NCBI GenBank assembly: GCA_021793515.1
Contig: JAJYSP010000025.1
Coordinates: forward strand, 1 to 35,311
Reading direction: 5' to 3'
From: Actinomycetes bacterium
GTDB lineage: Bacteria > Actinomycetota > Acidimicrobiia > Acidimicrobiales > RAAP-2
DNA: 35,311 nt
Below the pieces are notes generated by a model. The model did no database searches. It saw nothing but the letters and a program-made list of their open reading frames with translations, and had not been told where the DNA came from. Positions 1 to 7,281 of this stretch are shown in pieces. The position numbers and the translations under genes are program-made. Numbering within the stretch: position 1 is the first letter of the stretch; each line of letters starts with the position of its first letter.

Positions 1-55
1 GACCCCTTCGCGCTCACGCAAAGAGTTGAGCGAAGGGGTCCTTCTCTTTTCTTGG
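1..55 (+). terminator. Rho-independent-type terminator
   Basis: Bases 1-11 pair perfectly with 30-40 (GACCCCTTCGC against GCGAAGGGGTC) around an 18-nt loop. The stem is followed directly by a pyrimidine-rich, T-heavy tract at 41-54. That order is the classic intrinsic terminator layout on the plus strand, so it probably ends a gene lying to the left of the window. It could alternatively be a subterminal hairpin of the adjacent degenerate IS200/IS605-type element. Confidence 0.55.
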
Positions 56-148
56 ACACCCCACGCTCTCACCGCCCGAAGCGACAACGCAACCACCAAC
101 GGTGCCTCAATGCATCATCACGGTGAGCGGCGCTTCAGCCGGAGTTGC

Positions 149-376
149 TGGTCATCGAATGCGTCGCCCTACACGCCATGCTTCGTGAAGGAAGAACCCC
201 TTGAGGTCAGACACGTCCTCGGCCTGTCGACGAGGACCCACTCGTGTCAGGCCTGCGGGCTTGTGCTCGACCGCGACCTCAATGCAGCCATCAACCTGGT
301 TCTCTGGCGACCCAAGGAGTCCTCCGCAGTGACGTCGTTGGGCCCAACGCGCGTTCCGCTTCATTCCACCGCCTGA
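149..376 (+). pseudogene. Decayed TnpB (IS200/IS605 OrfB) C-terminus
   Basis: One open plus-strand frame carries the hallmark end of TnpB-type proteins: Thr-His-Ser-Cys-Gln-Ala-Cys-Gly, then DRDLNAAINL (around 239-300). This is the second CxxC of the zinc ribbon followed by the last RuvC-like acidic motif. The first CxxC pair is not recognisable upstream, no RuvC I or II motif is present, and a full TnpB needs about 350-450 residues. The copy is therefore a 3' remnant and cannot encode an active nuclease. No TnpA gene or clear element ends are visible. The family call rests on this short motif alone. Confidence 0.6.
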
Positions 377-434
377 TCCGCCACCGATCTGCACCACGAA
401 GCACGCGGAATGAGTCAATCGTCACTCGCACAAC

Positions 435-556
435 CATCACGACGATGTGATGAGGGTACTGGGGCGGACACGAGTACTCAGACGAAGCATCGTCTGAGAA
501 GTTGCACGGTGAGTAGGCACCGCGGGTCCACTTGGTTCAGCCGGTCAAGGCGAACC
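435..556. other. Hairpin-rich non-coding stretch
   Basis: Three stem-loops lie in the roughly 260 bp between the TnpB remnant and the next gene. They are CATCAC/GTGATG with a 6-nt loop at 435-452; CTCAGACGA/TCGTCTGAG with a 4-nt loop at 477-498; and GGTTC-(A)-GCC/GGC-GAACC with a 6-nt loop at 534-556, with a single bulged A. No coding frame is convincing here. It may be the leader of the small gene at 641, or remains of the right end and guide-RNA region of the transposon. Confidence 0.4.
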
Positions 557-640
557 GGTGGGTCCAAATAGACACACGCTGTAAGGTCCGTTTCGGAGCA
601 GGTGCTGGACGGTGGGAGCCGGAACGAAGGGAGGACCGGC

Positions 641-814
641 GTGATCTACGTGTGGATGCTGGTTGCGTTGTTGTTCGTCACGTTCGTCGGCTGGGTGTCG
701 AGCAAGGGTCGGTTCGGCGACAAGGCACCTCGAGAGGCGAGACGATTCACGTCACTTGGACGACGCACGTCGGTATTTGATGATGACGAGGACGGCTACG
801 TCCGCGATAAGTAG
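641..814 (+). CDS. Small single-pass membrane protein
   Basis: This 57-residue protein starts at a GTG placed 6-7 nt after a good ribosome binding site (AGGGAGGA, 627-635). An in-frame upstream GTG at 602 has no such site. Residues 2-20 form one hydrophobic helix (Val-Ile-Tyr-Val-Trp-Met-Leu onward). A basic segment with several Arg and Lys follows, then an acidic tail, Asp-Asp-Asp-Glu-Asp. The expected topology is a short outside N-terminus and a charged cytoplasmic tail. I do not recognise a family. The gene stands alone on the plus strand, facing the converging galT-like gene. Confidence 0.55.
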   Translation: MIYVWMLVALLFVTFVGWVSSKGRFGDKAPREARRFTSLGRRTSVFDDDEDGYVRDK

Positions 815-964
815 CGGCCCCGCGTCGTGGGGGTCACCGCAGCCAGAGGAACGATGGCCCAGCCAAGGCGGTCGTGCCAGCAACTCGTGACGCGAGACTC
901 GTCACGCTGCTCGGAATCAGTACGGAACTGGGTGGCGTATGAGTGGATCGCGTCGGCGGCCCAC

Positions 965-1852
965 CTAGCCAAGCGCGAGCGCGTTGGCCACGTCGGACGG
1001 CGGGATCATGATCACCGCCATCCCGAAGTACGGCGGGAGGACGCCGACGGCCGTGAACCTCGGGAGAATCTGGGCCACGAGCCGAGGTCCATGTAACAAG
1101 ACGATGTTGTAGGCGAGCGAGCCGAAGGCGTGAACGAGGTCAGTGATCGCCGCGCGAAGGGCTTCGGCGAGGTTCGTGGGATCCTGAGCGACGACTCGGA
1201 TCTCGCCGGTGGTGGTGGGTGCCCACGCGACGTAGCTGACCGACTCAGACGAGTCCTTCAGCATGAGTCCGTGTTGTCGCGCGAGTGCGATGTCCTCGTC
1301 GAGCGAGGTGGCGTCCACGGTCATCGAGACGGGGGCGGTGACGTCGACGTTGGTGCTCACGATTTGGCCGTGCAGATGAGGTTGTGTCCCGTTCACCTCG
1401 AGACCGACGTTGACGAAGGCGAGGGTTCGTCGGAACTCGGTGCGGTGACGTGCGCGGACTTCGAGCATGGCAGTGAGTACGTCTGCTGACTCGTCGGACC
1501 CGAGGCTCTCGAAGTCGGTGACGTGTCGTCGAGTGATCACGAGATCGGCCCCGCCGGCTGGGCCGAACGGGCTCCACCGATTCGCGATGACGAACGAGAA
1601 CGGACTGTCTCGCTCGAGGTGACTGACGTCATCGCCGTTTTGAATGTCGTTCGTCACTGAGACCGGAGTCGCGGCGAGGCCACAGAAGACGCAGCGCTCG
1701 CCGGGGTCGGGCAGCGTTCGCCGCACGACAGGGAATGGCTTGTTCCGTTGGTCAGGGTGTACGGAAACGACACCCGTCAGCGGATCGCGGCGGATCTCAT
1801 CGGTGTTCGTGTCGATGAATCGAACGGTACTCGCGGTGGCGTACCGTTGCAA
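965..1852 (-). CDS. galT: Galactose-1-phosphate uridylyltransferase-like protein
   Basis: The 295-residue protein belongs to the GalT branch of the HIT superfamily, whose members transfer UMP between UDP-glucose and galactose-1-phosphate in the cytosol. Visible hallmarks are an N-terminal RRDPLTG motif; a zinc-type CVFC (Cys54, Cys57); the family segment SPFSFVIANRWSPF; His110, matching the third zinc ligand; and H159-L-H-G-Q, where His161 would be the uridylylated nucleophile and Gln163 the phosphate contact. It is shorter than the roughly 350 residues usual for GalT, mostly at the C-terminus. The start is a TTG without a clear ribosome binding site, so the N-terminus is uncertain. No galK or galE lies nearby, so the true sugar phosphate could differ, as in ADP-sugar phosphorylases of this superfamily. 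Confidence 0.8.
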   Translation of the reverse strand: MQRYATASTVRFIDTNTDEIRRDPLTGVVSVHPDQRNKPFPVVRRTLPDPGERCVFCGLAATPVSVTNDIQNGDDVSHLERDSPFSFVIANRWSPFGPAGGADLVITRRHVTDFESLGSDESADVLTAMLEVRARHRTEFRRTLAFVNVGLEVNGTQPHLHGQIVSTNVDVTAPVSMTVDATSLDEDIALARQHGLMLKDSSESVSYVAWAPTTTGEIRVVAQDPTNLAEALRAAITDLVHAFGSLAYNIVLLHGPRLVAQILPRFTAVGVLPPYFGMAVIMIPPSDVANALALG

Positions 1853-1990
1853 TCCAGTAACCGGACGCGTACGACGGCCAAGCCATCCAGTCGTCTACAC
1901 GGGCGTGGCGGTAAGCGGTCGAGGTCGAGCGACGGTCCGTTCGCGTCTGGTCGAGACTCGCGCGGCCGTACGGCGTGGTTTGGAACGTCG

Positions 1991-2061
1991 GCGCTCGGCG
2001 ACGACGGCGAACCAGCCCGACCGCGATGGCGGTTCGCGGCTATCCCGTCGTCGCCGAGCGC
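1991..2061 (-). terminator. Large imperfect hairpin after the secreted-protein gene
   Basis: A perfect 17-bp stem (1991-2007 with 2045-2061, GCGCTCGGCGACGACGG and its complement) encloses an inner 6-bp stem (2008-2013 with 2031-2036) and an 8-nt bulge. The minus-strand stop at 2072-2074 lies just upstream, so it most likely ends that transcript. There is no U tract after the stem. The branched size is unusual for a plain terminator. Confidence 0.5.
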
Positions 2062-2071
2062 GTTGGCGTCG

Positions 2072-4063
2072 CTACGGTGTCAGCAGGTTGACTGACGTGC
2101 CCCAATTGATGAACAGGTCCCTCGTGTTGCCACAGGTGAAGTCTGCGGTGAACTGGCTATCGGTGCACGTCTGGTTGATCATCCCTGAAGCGAAAGCCAC
2201 ACTGTTGCCGACCACCTGGGCCGCGGAGTAGTCACCCCAGCGAGGGTCGTAACTCGAGGTGCCCAGACCCTGGTACTCCGAGAACCCGTCCTGAGGTCCG
2301 ACCCCGAGAGCGGCGACGTGAACGGTCGAGTCCACCGAATCACCGGCATTGACCAGGGAGTAGGCCGTGCTCGGGTAGTAGTTCGTGCCCGAGATGCCGT
2401 AGGTCACGACCCCCGTCCCGTTGGGTGTGATGGCCACCGCCGGGAAGAAGGCGTTGGCACCACTCGGCGACAGGTAGCCCGTTGACACCGGGGAGGACTC
2501 GAGGCCCGACGGTTGAAGGTTCGGCGTGACGATGAAGTAGGCGACGCCCGAGTACAGCGTCTGGGTCGTACCCGAGAGCTGGAGCACGCCGGTGTTGAGG
2601 GCGCCCACGAGCGCTCCGGTCGAGGGGTCAAACGTGGCGGTCGCCATCCGGTCGTCATTGGTCTGGATGGGACCTTCCGGGGGAGCCTTCGCCTTCTTGA
2701 TCCCGTTCAGGGCGTTCCAGTTGTCACCGAGCGGAGTGGGTCCGGCCTTCTGGGTGGCGAGTGGGGGCATCGCGTACTGTCCGGAACTGAGCGTCGCCTC
2801 GTAGATGCCAATCGGCGCCGCATTCGGGCTGGGACTGTTCACCGCGGACGTGTTCGTGAAGGCCCACTCGGCGATCCGCTGATCGCCGGCGTTCGAGAAG
2901 TCGAGAGCGCTGAGGGCGTAACTCGTGCCACCGTACGCGCTCGAGTATGAACCGGCGGGGGACTGGGCGGGAACGAGTGAGTACCACGGACCCGCGCCCG
3001 GGGCCGATACGGTGGCGCCGATCGCGTTCCACCACACGGGGACGCTCGCGGCACCACGATCGAGTTCGGCCTTGCTCAAGAAGTAGTAGTTGGACTGCCC
3101 GGCTGGCGCGCTGCCGAAGATCGAGTACTCGTTCGTCGAGATCTGGACGGTGTTGTGACCGACGCCGAGCAGGGGTTGATCACCGAAGCACGGGTTCGCC
3201 GTCGAACTGCTGATCGGCTGGTTGTTGCACGTCGCGGTTCCCGTCTGATTGGACAGATCGGGGATGAAGTAGACGTTCCACGAACCCGTCGGGTCAGCCG
3301 TCTTGCTCACCGCAAGCCACGTCCCGGCCCAGCCCTGGGGGGTGGCGTTATTGAGGTCTAACCAGATCTGACTGGCGTACCAGTGTCCCGTCGTGCTGTC
3401 GAAGTAGCAGCGAGGGTCACCTTGCACGGAGTAACTACCGTCTCCTGCGGCCCCGAAAATCTCCGGCGTACCGAAGAGGCTCTCGAGTGGTGCGATGGTG
3501 ACCGGGGACAACGTCGATCCCGAGAACACCTCGACCACCTCGTTGTTGAGTTCCATCGTGGCCGTAGAGCTTGCGCACAGGCCCTGGTCCGACGGTTCGG
3601 CGTCGACGCCGGGTAGTCCCCCGTTCTGTGGGTGGGTGATGCCCTCGAGGTACCCGCTCAACCCCGAGGTCGTGGTGAGCCCACTCGTTGCGCCGGCGAT
3701 CGGTGAGCCCGTCACCGTTGGATAGGGCGTGCTGGAAGGACGGCCCTTACCCTGGGAATTGGAGACGGACGCCGGTACCTTGGCTTGGGATGACGCGGTA
3801 TCGCCGACGCCGAAGGTCCGTGGGCCTGCACCGGGCGGAATCGACGACGGCAGTGCTTGAGCCCCGCCGTACGCGTAGGTACCCGTTCCGAGCGTTGTCG
3901 TTCGCACCAGCGTCGCTACACCTGTTCGGGTCGCTTGGCCGACGAAGCCGTCAGTGCCGGGCGGGGAATTGGGGGCGGAGGTGTTGGCCGCACCCACACT
4001 CGTCACGTTCAACATGGCGAGCGCTGCCGCTGCCGCCATCACGCTGCCGAATCGCTTTTTCAT
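2072..4063 (-). CDS. Large secreted protein of unknown function
   Basis: The chosen ATG (4061-4063) follows a GGGGGTGTCCG ribosome binding site and begins MKKRFGSVMAAAAALAML, a textbook signal peptide. The longer frame adds 11 residues without support. The mature part (about 630 residues) is rich in Ser, Thr, Gly and Ala. Near residues 200-330 it has ordered motifs such as YFDSTTGHWYASQ, TADPTGSWNVY and GDQPLLGVGHNTVQIS. These recurring Trp/Tyr-Gly blades look like a beta-propeller, similar in feel to sialidase or YD-type extracellular folds, but no catalytic set is recognisable. It is exported and probably cell-surface or secreted. Function unknown. It stands as its own unit, between a hairpin downstream and a long non-coding region upstream. 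Confidence 0.75.
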   Translation of the reverse strand: MKKRFGSVMAAAAALAMLNVTSVGAANTSAPNSPPGTDGFVGQATRTGVATLVRTTTLGTGTYAYGGAQALPSSIPPGAGPRTFGVGDTASSQAKVPASVSNSQGKGRPSSTPYPTVTGSPIAGATSGLTTTSGLSGYLEGITHPQNGGLPGVDAEPSDQGLCASSTATMELNNEVVEVFSGSTLSPVTIAPLESLFGTPEIFGAAGDGSYSVQGDPRCYFDSTTGHWYASQIWLDLNNATPQGWAGTWLAVSKTADPTGSWNVYFIPDLSNQTGTATCNNQPISSSTANPCFGDQPLLGVGHNTVQISTNEYSIFGSAPAGQSNYYFLSKAELDRGAASVPVWWNAIGATVSAPGAGPWYSLVPAQSPAGSYSSAYGGTSYALSALDFSNAGDQRIAEWAFTNTSAVNSPSPNAAPIGIYEATLSSGQYAMPPLATQKAGPTPLGDNWNALNGIKKAKAPPEGPIQTNDDRMATATFDPSTGALVGALNTGVLQLSGTTQTLYSGVAYFIVTPNLQPSGLESSPVSTGYLSPSGANAFFPAVAITPNGTGVVTYGISGTNYYPSTAYSLVNAGDSVDSTVHVAALGVGPQDGFSEYQGLGTSSYDPRWGDYSAAQVVGNSVAFASGMINQTCTDSQFTADFTCGNTRDLFINWGTSVNLLTP

Positions 4064-4221
4064 CGGACACCCCCACAATGTTCGTTGCGCTGACAATGTG
4101 CTGCGATGCCGATGTTAGGAGTTCCACTTCTCGCCGCTACGCGAAGCGCCGTTCGACTCACGATGAAACGGTACGAAAAAAGGTGCCGGTGATCAGGAAC
4201 GAAAGACGAACACGGAAGCCG
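4064..4221. other. Intergenic region with divergent signals
   Basis: Together with the following promoter this fills about 350 bp between the divergent secreted-protein gene and the DUF2630 gene. I see no coding frame. It includes an A-rich run near 4175-4181. I could not place a convincing promoter for the minus-strand gene. Confidence 0.4.
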
Positions 4222-4250
4222 TTGACACAAAGTTGTTGTGCTTATGCGAT
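4222..4250 (+). promoter_or_regulatory. Candidate sigma-70 promoter with internal dyad
   Basis: A perfect TTGACA at 4222-4227 is separated by 17 bp from TGCGAT at 4245-4250. The spacer and -35 edge contain CACAA-agttg-TTGTG (4226-4240), an inverted repeat well placed for a repressor or activator. A transcript would start near 4257 and reach the DUF2630 gene at 4417 with a leader of about 160 nt. Confidence 0.4.
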
Positions 4251-4416
4251 GTGTGGGACATTAAGCGTAACGCCTCGTGTCGCGCACTGGTCAGCGTCCC
4301 GTGAAGGGAAGCGAAATGAGTTGGCGTCGCCGAACTTGTGACGTTATCGCGCGGTGTTGGGTTCGTCGACGACCGGCGATACGGTCTTGGAGGAGCCACC
4401 GATGAGAGGAGCAACG

Positions 4417-4659
4417 ATGGATGACACAAACATTCTCGATCGGATCACGAAGTTGAGTGACGAGGAGATGGAACTCGAGGAGCACCACGCGAAGGCCGAA
4501 CTGACCGAGGACCGGCTGGCCCGTCTCAAGTCGATTGAGACCGAGCTCGACCAGTGCTGGGATCTCCTTCGCCAACGTCGAGCCCGTCGAACCGCTGGAC
4601 TCGATCCCAATGAGGCGGCCGTGAGGTCCGAGGACGTGGTCGAGCGCTACCTGCAGTAA
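4417..4659 (+). CDS. DUF2630 family protein
   Basis: The 80-residue product starts at the ATG that follows GAGAGGA (4404-4410). The frame is open further upstream but has no other ribosome site. The pattern matches DUF2630: MDDTNIL at the start, an acidic helix with EEMELEEHH, the conserved WDLLRQRRARR at about residues 48-58, then a C-terminal acidic stretch ending VVERYLQ. The family consists of short helical cytosolic proteins common in Actinobacteria and has no assigned function. The charged heptad-like pattern suggests a helical hairpin. It is monocistronic here. Confidence 0.85.
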   Translation: MDDTNILDRITKLSDEEMELEEHHAKAELTEDRLARLKSIETELDQCWDLLRQRRARRTAGLDPNEAAVRSEDVVERYLQ

Positions 4660-4874
4660 AGGGGCGGGTCGGCACCGAGGGAGTGCTCACTGACACGGGC
4701 ACTACTCGCGACTCGAATCTGCTCGTACGGTGGCGACGAGTGTGCGGACGCGACGAGGTGGTGCGCCAGCGACGTCAAAGCCCGTCGCGGTCCTGGGAGC
4801 CCTTTCGTATTCGCGTGAAACACCTGATCAAAAAGCGTTTAGTGGTATCCGGTCATAAATACGAACCGATACGG

Positions 4875-4880
4875 TATAGT
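4875..4880 (+). promoter_or_regulatory. Candidate -10 box of the SPW gene
   Basis: TATAGT at 4875-4880 would set transcription start near 4887 and a leader of about 90 nt. The matching -35 region (about 4852-4857, GTCATA) is weak. The -10 overlaps the dyad ACCG-ata-CGGT (4865-4875), and a related GGTATCCGGT lies at 4844-4853, suggesting operator sites for a regulator. Confidence 0.35.
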
Positions 4881-4905
4881 AATGATATGTGGGTCGTCCC
4901 CACAG

Positions 4906-4962
4906 ATACCGGGAACGGTATGACCCAGGGAACTGGGTTTCAAGTTCGGGGCAACGTCCGAA
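4906..4962 (+). promoter_or_regulatory. Structured 5' leader with tandem GGAA hairpins
   Basis: Two perfect 6-bp hairpins sit one nucleotide apart: ATACCG-GGAA-CGGTAT (4906-4921) and ACCCAG-GGAA-CTGGGT (4923-4938). Both have a GNRA-type GGAA loop. A third weaker stem, TTCGG/CCGAA (4945-4962), runs up to the ribosome binding site at 4963-4970. The layout is that of a cis-acting RNA controlling translation of the SPW-repeat gene. I do not recognise it as a named riboswitch class. Confidence 0.45.
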
Positions 4963-4977
4963 GAGAGGAGATATGCC

Positions 4978-5367
4978 ATGAAAGATCTAAAGGCATGGGT
5001 CCGGGGCGAGGATTGGATCAGCCTGGCCGCCGGCGTCTACCTGTCATTTGCCGCAATGATCGGTGCCACGGTGACCGCAGCGTCGGCGAACGCGTACACG
5101 ATGGGGCCCGTGATCGTGGTGCTCGCGCTGCTGGCCCTGGCCTTTCCCAAGGTGATGACTATTGAGTGGCTGCAGTTGCTCGCCGGTGTCTGGGTGTTCA
5201 TCGCGCCGTGGGTCCTCGGTTTCTCCCACGTCACCGCGGCGTCGTGGAACGCGTGGGTCATCGGTGTCATCGTGGCGGCGTTCTCGGCTGCCCGTCTTAC
5301 CGAGTTGAACTCGCGTGACGCGACATCGACCTCGTCGCACGGGACGCACCTACCCCACGCGGCGTAG
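4978..5367 (+). CDS. SPW-repeat membrane protein
   Basis: The 129-residue protein is preceded by a strong AGAGAGGAG ribosome site 7 nt before the ATG. It has four hydrophobic segments (about residues 16-35, 42-57, 63-82 and 88-107). The second half shows the SPW family signature, WLQLLAGVWVFIAPWVLGFS followed by Ala-Ser-Trp-Asn. The first half carries a degenerate version of the same repeat (EDWISLAAGVYLSF). Family members are small integral membrane proteins of unknown role. The C-terminal 20 residues are polar and His-rich. The structured leader suggests condition-dependent expression. Confidence 0.85.
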   Translation: MKDLKAWVRGEDWISLAAGVYLSFAAMIGATVTAASANAYTMGPVIVVLALLALAFPKVMTIEWLQLLAGVWVFIAPWVLGFSHVTAASWNAWVIGVIVAAFSAARLTELNSRDATSTSSHGTHLPHAA

Positions 5368-5391
5368 ACGTCGGTGAAGTTGCGCTCGGCG

Positions 5392-5428
5392 GCGACGGAG
5401 GGGCGGGGTTGTCCCGCCCCTCCGTCGC
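5392..5428 (+). terminator. Strong GC hairpin terminator
   Basis: A perfect 16-bp stem (5392-5407 with 5413-5428, GCGACGGAGGGGCGGG and its complement) with a 5-nt loop begins 24 bases after the SPW gene stop. There is no U tract, as is common for actinobacterial hairpin terminators. Confidence 0.7.
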
Positions 5429-5535
5429 GTGCCGGGTGCTGCATACCGGTCGACGTGATGCCCCGGGAGTGGATTGCGAGACCGTTGTGACCGACGTGAC
5501 TCGAATAGGACCAAAGGAATGGAGAGCGCAGTGAA

Positions 5536-6243
5536 GTGGCAGGTGTCGTTGCTCGATCGCTCAGTGCAACCGACGGGGACGTGGCCGCGAGGGACGAGCG
5601 TTGGTCGGGTGCTCGCGTGATCGCCGATGACCTCGATTCGGGGCGTCGTCTGCCGGGACGTCCACGTGACCCTGCGGTGGGTGACGCTATCCTCGCGGCG
5701 ACCCTCGATCTGCTCGCGGAGTTCGGGTACGGGCGGACCTCGCTCGACGCAGTGGCGGAGCGCGCGGGCGTCAGCAAGCCGACGCTCTATCGCCGATGGT
5801 CGTCGAAGAAGGATTTGGTCATCGCGGCAATCGAGCGTTTCGGTGATTCCGCCACGTTGCCCGAAGGTGGCGATGCTCGCCAGCGTGTGACGACGTTCGT
5901 GGAGGAGTGGTGGAATCTAGCGGCGAGTCCGGAGCAGGCCATCGTGCCCAAGGTGTTCGCCGAACTACTCGGTGAGGCGCAGCGTCACCCCGAACTGAAC
6001 CAAGCCGTGCATCGAATGTTCCTGTCGAGCCGGCGGGCACAGATTCGACACCTCCTCGGCGACGCCGTGGCTGACGGGGAGTTGCGACCCGATCTGGACC
6101 TCGATGACGCGATCGACGTACTCATCGGGACCCTCCTGTTTCGCCGGCTCATTTCCGACGGGCCCGTCTCACCCGAAGCCGCACGACGAATCGTGGACAT
6201 CGTGTTCGACGGGGCGGGACCCGTGGATACCGAGGTGATGTGA
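5536..6243 (+). CDS. TetR/AcrR family transcriptional regulator
   Basis: A 235-residue repressor-type protein. The helix-turn-helix lies at about residues 47-93, with the typical order AILAATLDLLAEFGYGRTS, then AERAGVSKPTLYRRWSSKKDL. The rest is an all-helical ligand-binding and dimer domain of the TetR_C type. The first 40 residues precede the conserved domain and may be extra: an internal GTG at 5617 (28th codon) is an alternative start. The GTG at 5536 has GGAGAG ten bases upstream. The gene lies 141 bp before an ABC exporter on the same strand, so it probably controls that exporter and itself. The direct repeats CGACGTGA at 5451 and 5492 are possible operator parts. Confidence 0.9.
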   Translation: MAGVVARSLSATDGDVAARDERWSGARVIADDLDSGRRLPGRPRDPAVGDAILAATLDLLAEFGYGRTSLDAVAERAGVSKPTLYRRWSSKKDLVIAAIERFGDSATLPEGGDARQRVTTFVEEWWNLAASPEQAIVPKVFAELLGEAQRHPELNQAVHRMFLSSRRAQIRHLLGDAVADGELRPDLDLDDAIDVLIGTLLFRRLISDGPVSPEAARRIVDIVFDGAGPVDTEVM

Positions 6244-6371
6244 GCGGCAGAATCGATGTCCCGAGGTCACCGAGTTCGTGGACTCGTTCGCTCCATGGGT
6301 GGCGTCGGCGATGTAGAGCGCCGGCAGTCTCTCACCTACGACCATCGCATCACCCGGTTTCAGGACCCAAG

Positions 6372-6377
6372 TATCCT
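6372..6377 (+). promoter_or_regulatory. Possible -10 for a leaderless ATPase mRNA
   Basis: TATCCT ends 7 nt before the GTG at 6385, the spacing expected when transcription begins at the start codon. No ribosome binding site is visible before that GTG. A -35 match is weak, so the call is tentative. Confidence 0.3.
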
Positions 6378-6384
6378 CGGGCTC

Positions 6385-7281
6385 GTGGCGCCTGCTCTCC
6401 AGCTCGAAGACCTCAGTCGCCGGTTCGGTGAACGCGTCGCACTCGATCACCTCTCCTTTGAGGTGGCCGCCGGCCAGGTCGTCGGATTCCTCGGGCCCAA
6501 TGGTGCGGGCAAAACCACCACGATGCGGGCAATCTTTGACCTGACGGATCTGGACAGTGGCACGATCACGTGGAGCGGCACGGCTGTTGATCAAGCGCAG
6601 CGGCGGCGCTTTGGCTACATGCCCGAGGAGCGCGGACTGTATCCGAGCATGCTCGTGGGAGAACAGTTGCAGTACCTCGGCAAGTTGCACGGTCTGAGCC
6701 CCCGTGTCGCCGCGAGTGCGACGGCCACTTGGCTCGAACGCCTCGGACTCGCCGATCGGGCCGATTCCAAGGTGGAGTCACTCTCCCACGGGAACCAACA
6801 GCGCGTTCAACTCGCGGCCGCGTTGCTCCACGGACCCGAGCTACTGATCTTGGACGAGCCTCTCGCGGGCCTCGACCCGTCGGGAATTGACGTCATCGGT
6901 GACGTACTCGCCGAGCAGGCGCGCGCCGGATGTTGCGTGCTCTTCTCGAGTCACCAGCTCGATCAGGTCGAAGATCTTTGCGAATCGGTCGTGATTATCG
7001 ACCACGGCCATCTCGTCGTGGCCGGCCGGGTTGATGATTTGGCCACGAGTGGACCTCGTCGACTGGTCGTGCGAATCGAAGGCGAGCGCTCCGCTAGCTG
7101 GCTGGATGGCGTCGCGGGCATCGAGATCTCCGAAGTACGGGGGGGCGATGTGCGCCTCGTGTTGGACGCCACGGTCGACAGCAACACCATTTTGGAACTG
7201 GCGCGAAAGACTGGCCGTGTGACCAAGTTCGTCTTTGAGCGCCGCCGGCTTTCCGAACTGTTCCGAGAAGCGGTCGCGTGA
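6385..7281 (+). CDS. ABC exporter ATPase, NatA type
   Basis: 298 residues from the chosen GTG, where the conserved domain starts at once (APALQLEDLSRRFGER). Open frame extends to 6256 but codes for nothing family-like. Motifs in order are Walker A GPNGAGKTTT, the Q-loop region with the NatA-like GYMPEERGLYP, the ABC signature LSHGNQQRVQ, Walker B LLILDEP, D-loop AGLDP and the H-loop SSHQL. A C-terminal DUF4162-like part of about 80 residues follows. LSxGNQQ is typical of NatA/YhaQ Na+ or drug exporters. The stop overlaps the permease start by 4 bp, so the pair is translationally coupled. It likely energises efflux under control of the TetR protein upstream. Confidence 0.92.
   Translation: MAPALQLEDLSRRFGERVALDHLSFEVAAGQVVGFLGPNGAGKTTTMRAIFDLTDLDSGTITWSGTAVDQAQRRRFGYMPEERGLYPSMLVGEQLQYLGKLHGLSPRVAASATATWLERLGLADRADSKVESLSHGNQQRVQLAAALLHGPELLILDEPLAGLDPSGIDVIGDVLAEQARAGCCVLFSSHQLDQVEDLCESVVIIDHGHLVVAGRVDDLATSGPRRLVVRIEGERSASWLDGVAGIEISEVRGGDVRLVLDATVDSNTILELARKTGRVTKFVFERRRLSELFREAVA

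Noticed and set aside
6169-6690. 173-codon minus-strand frame across the tetR end and ABC ATPase start
   Set aside because: It lies antisense to two clear genes, has no domain pattern and only mirrors their codons.
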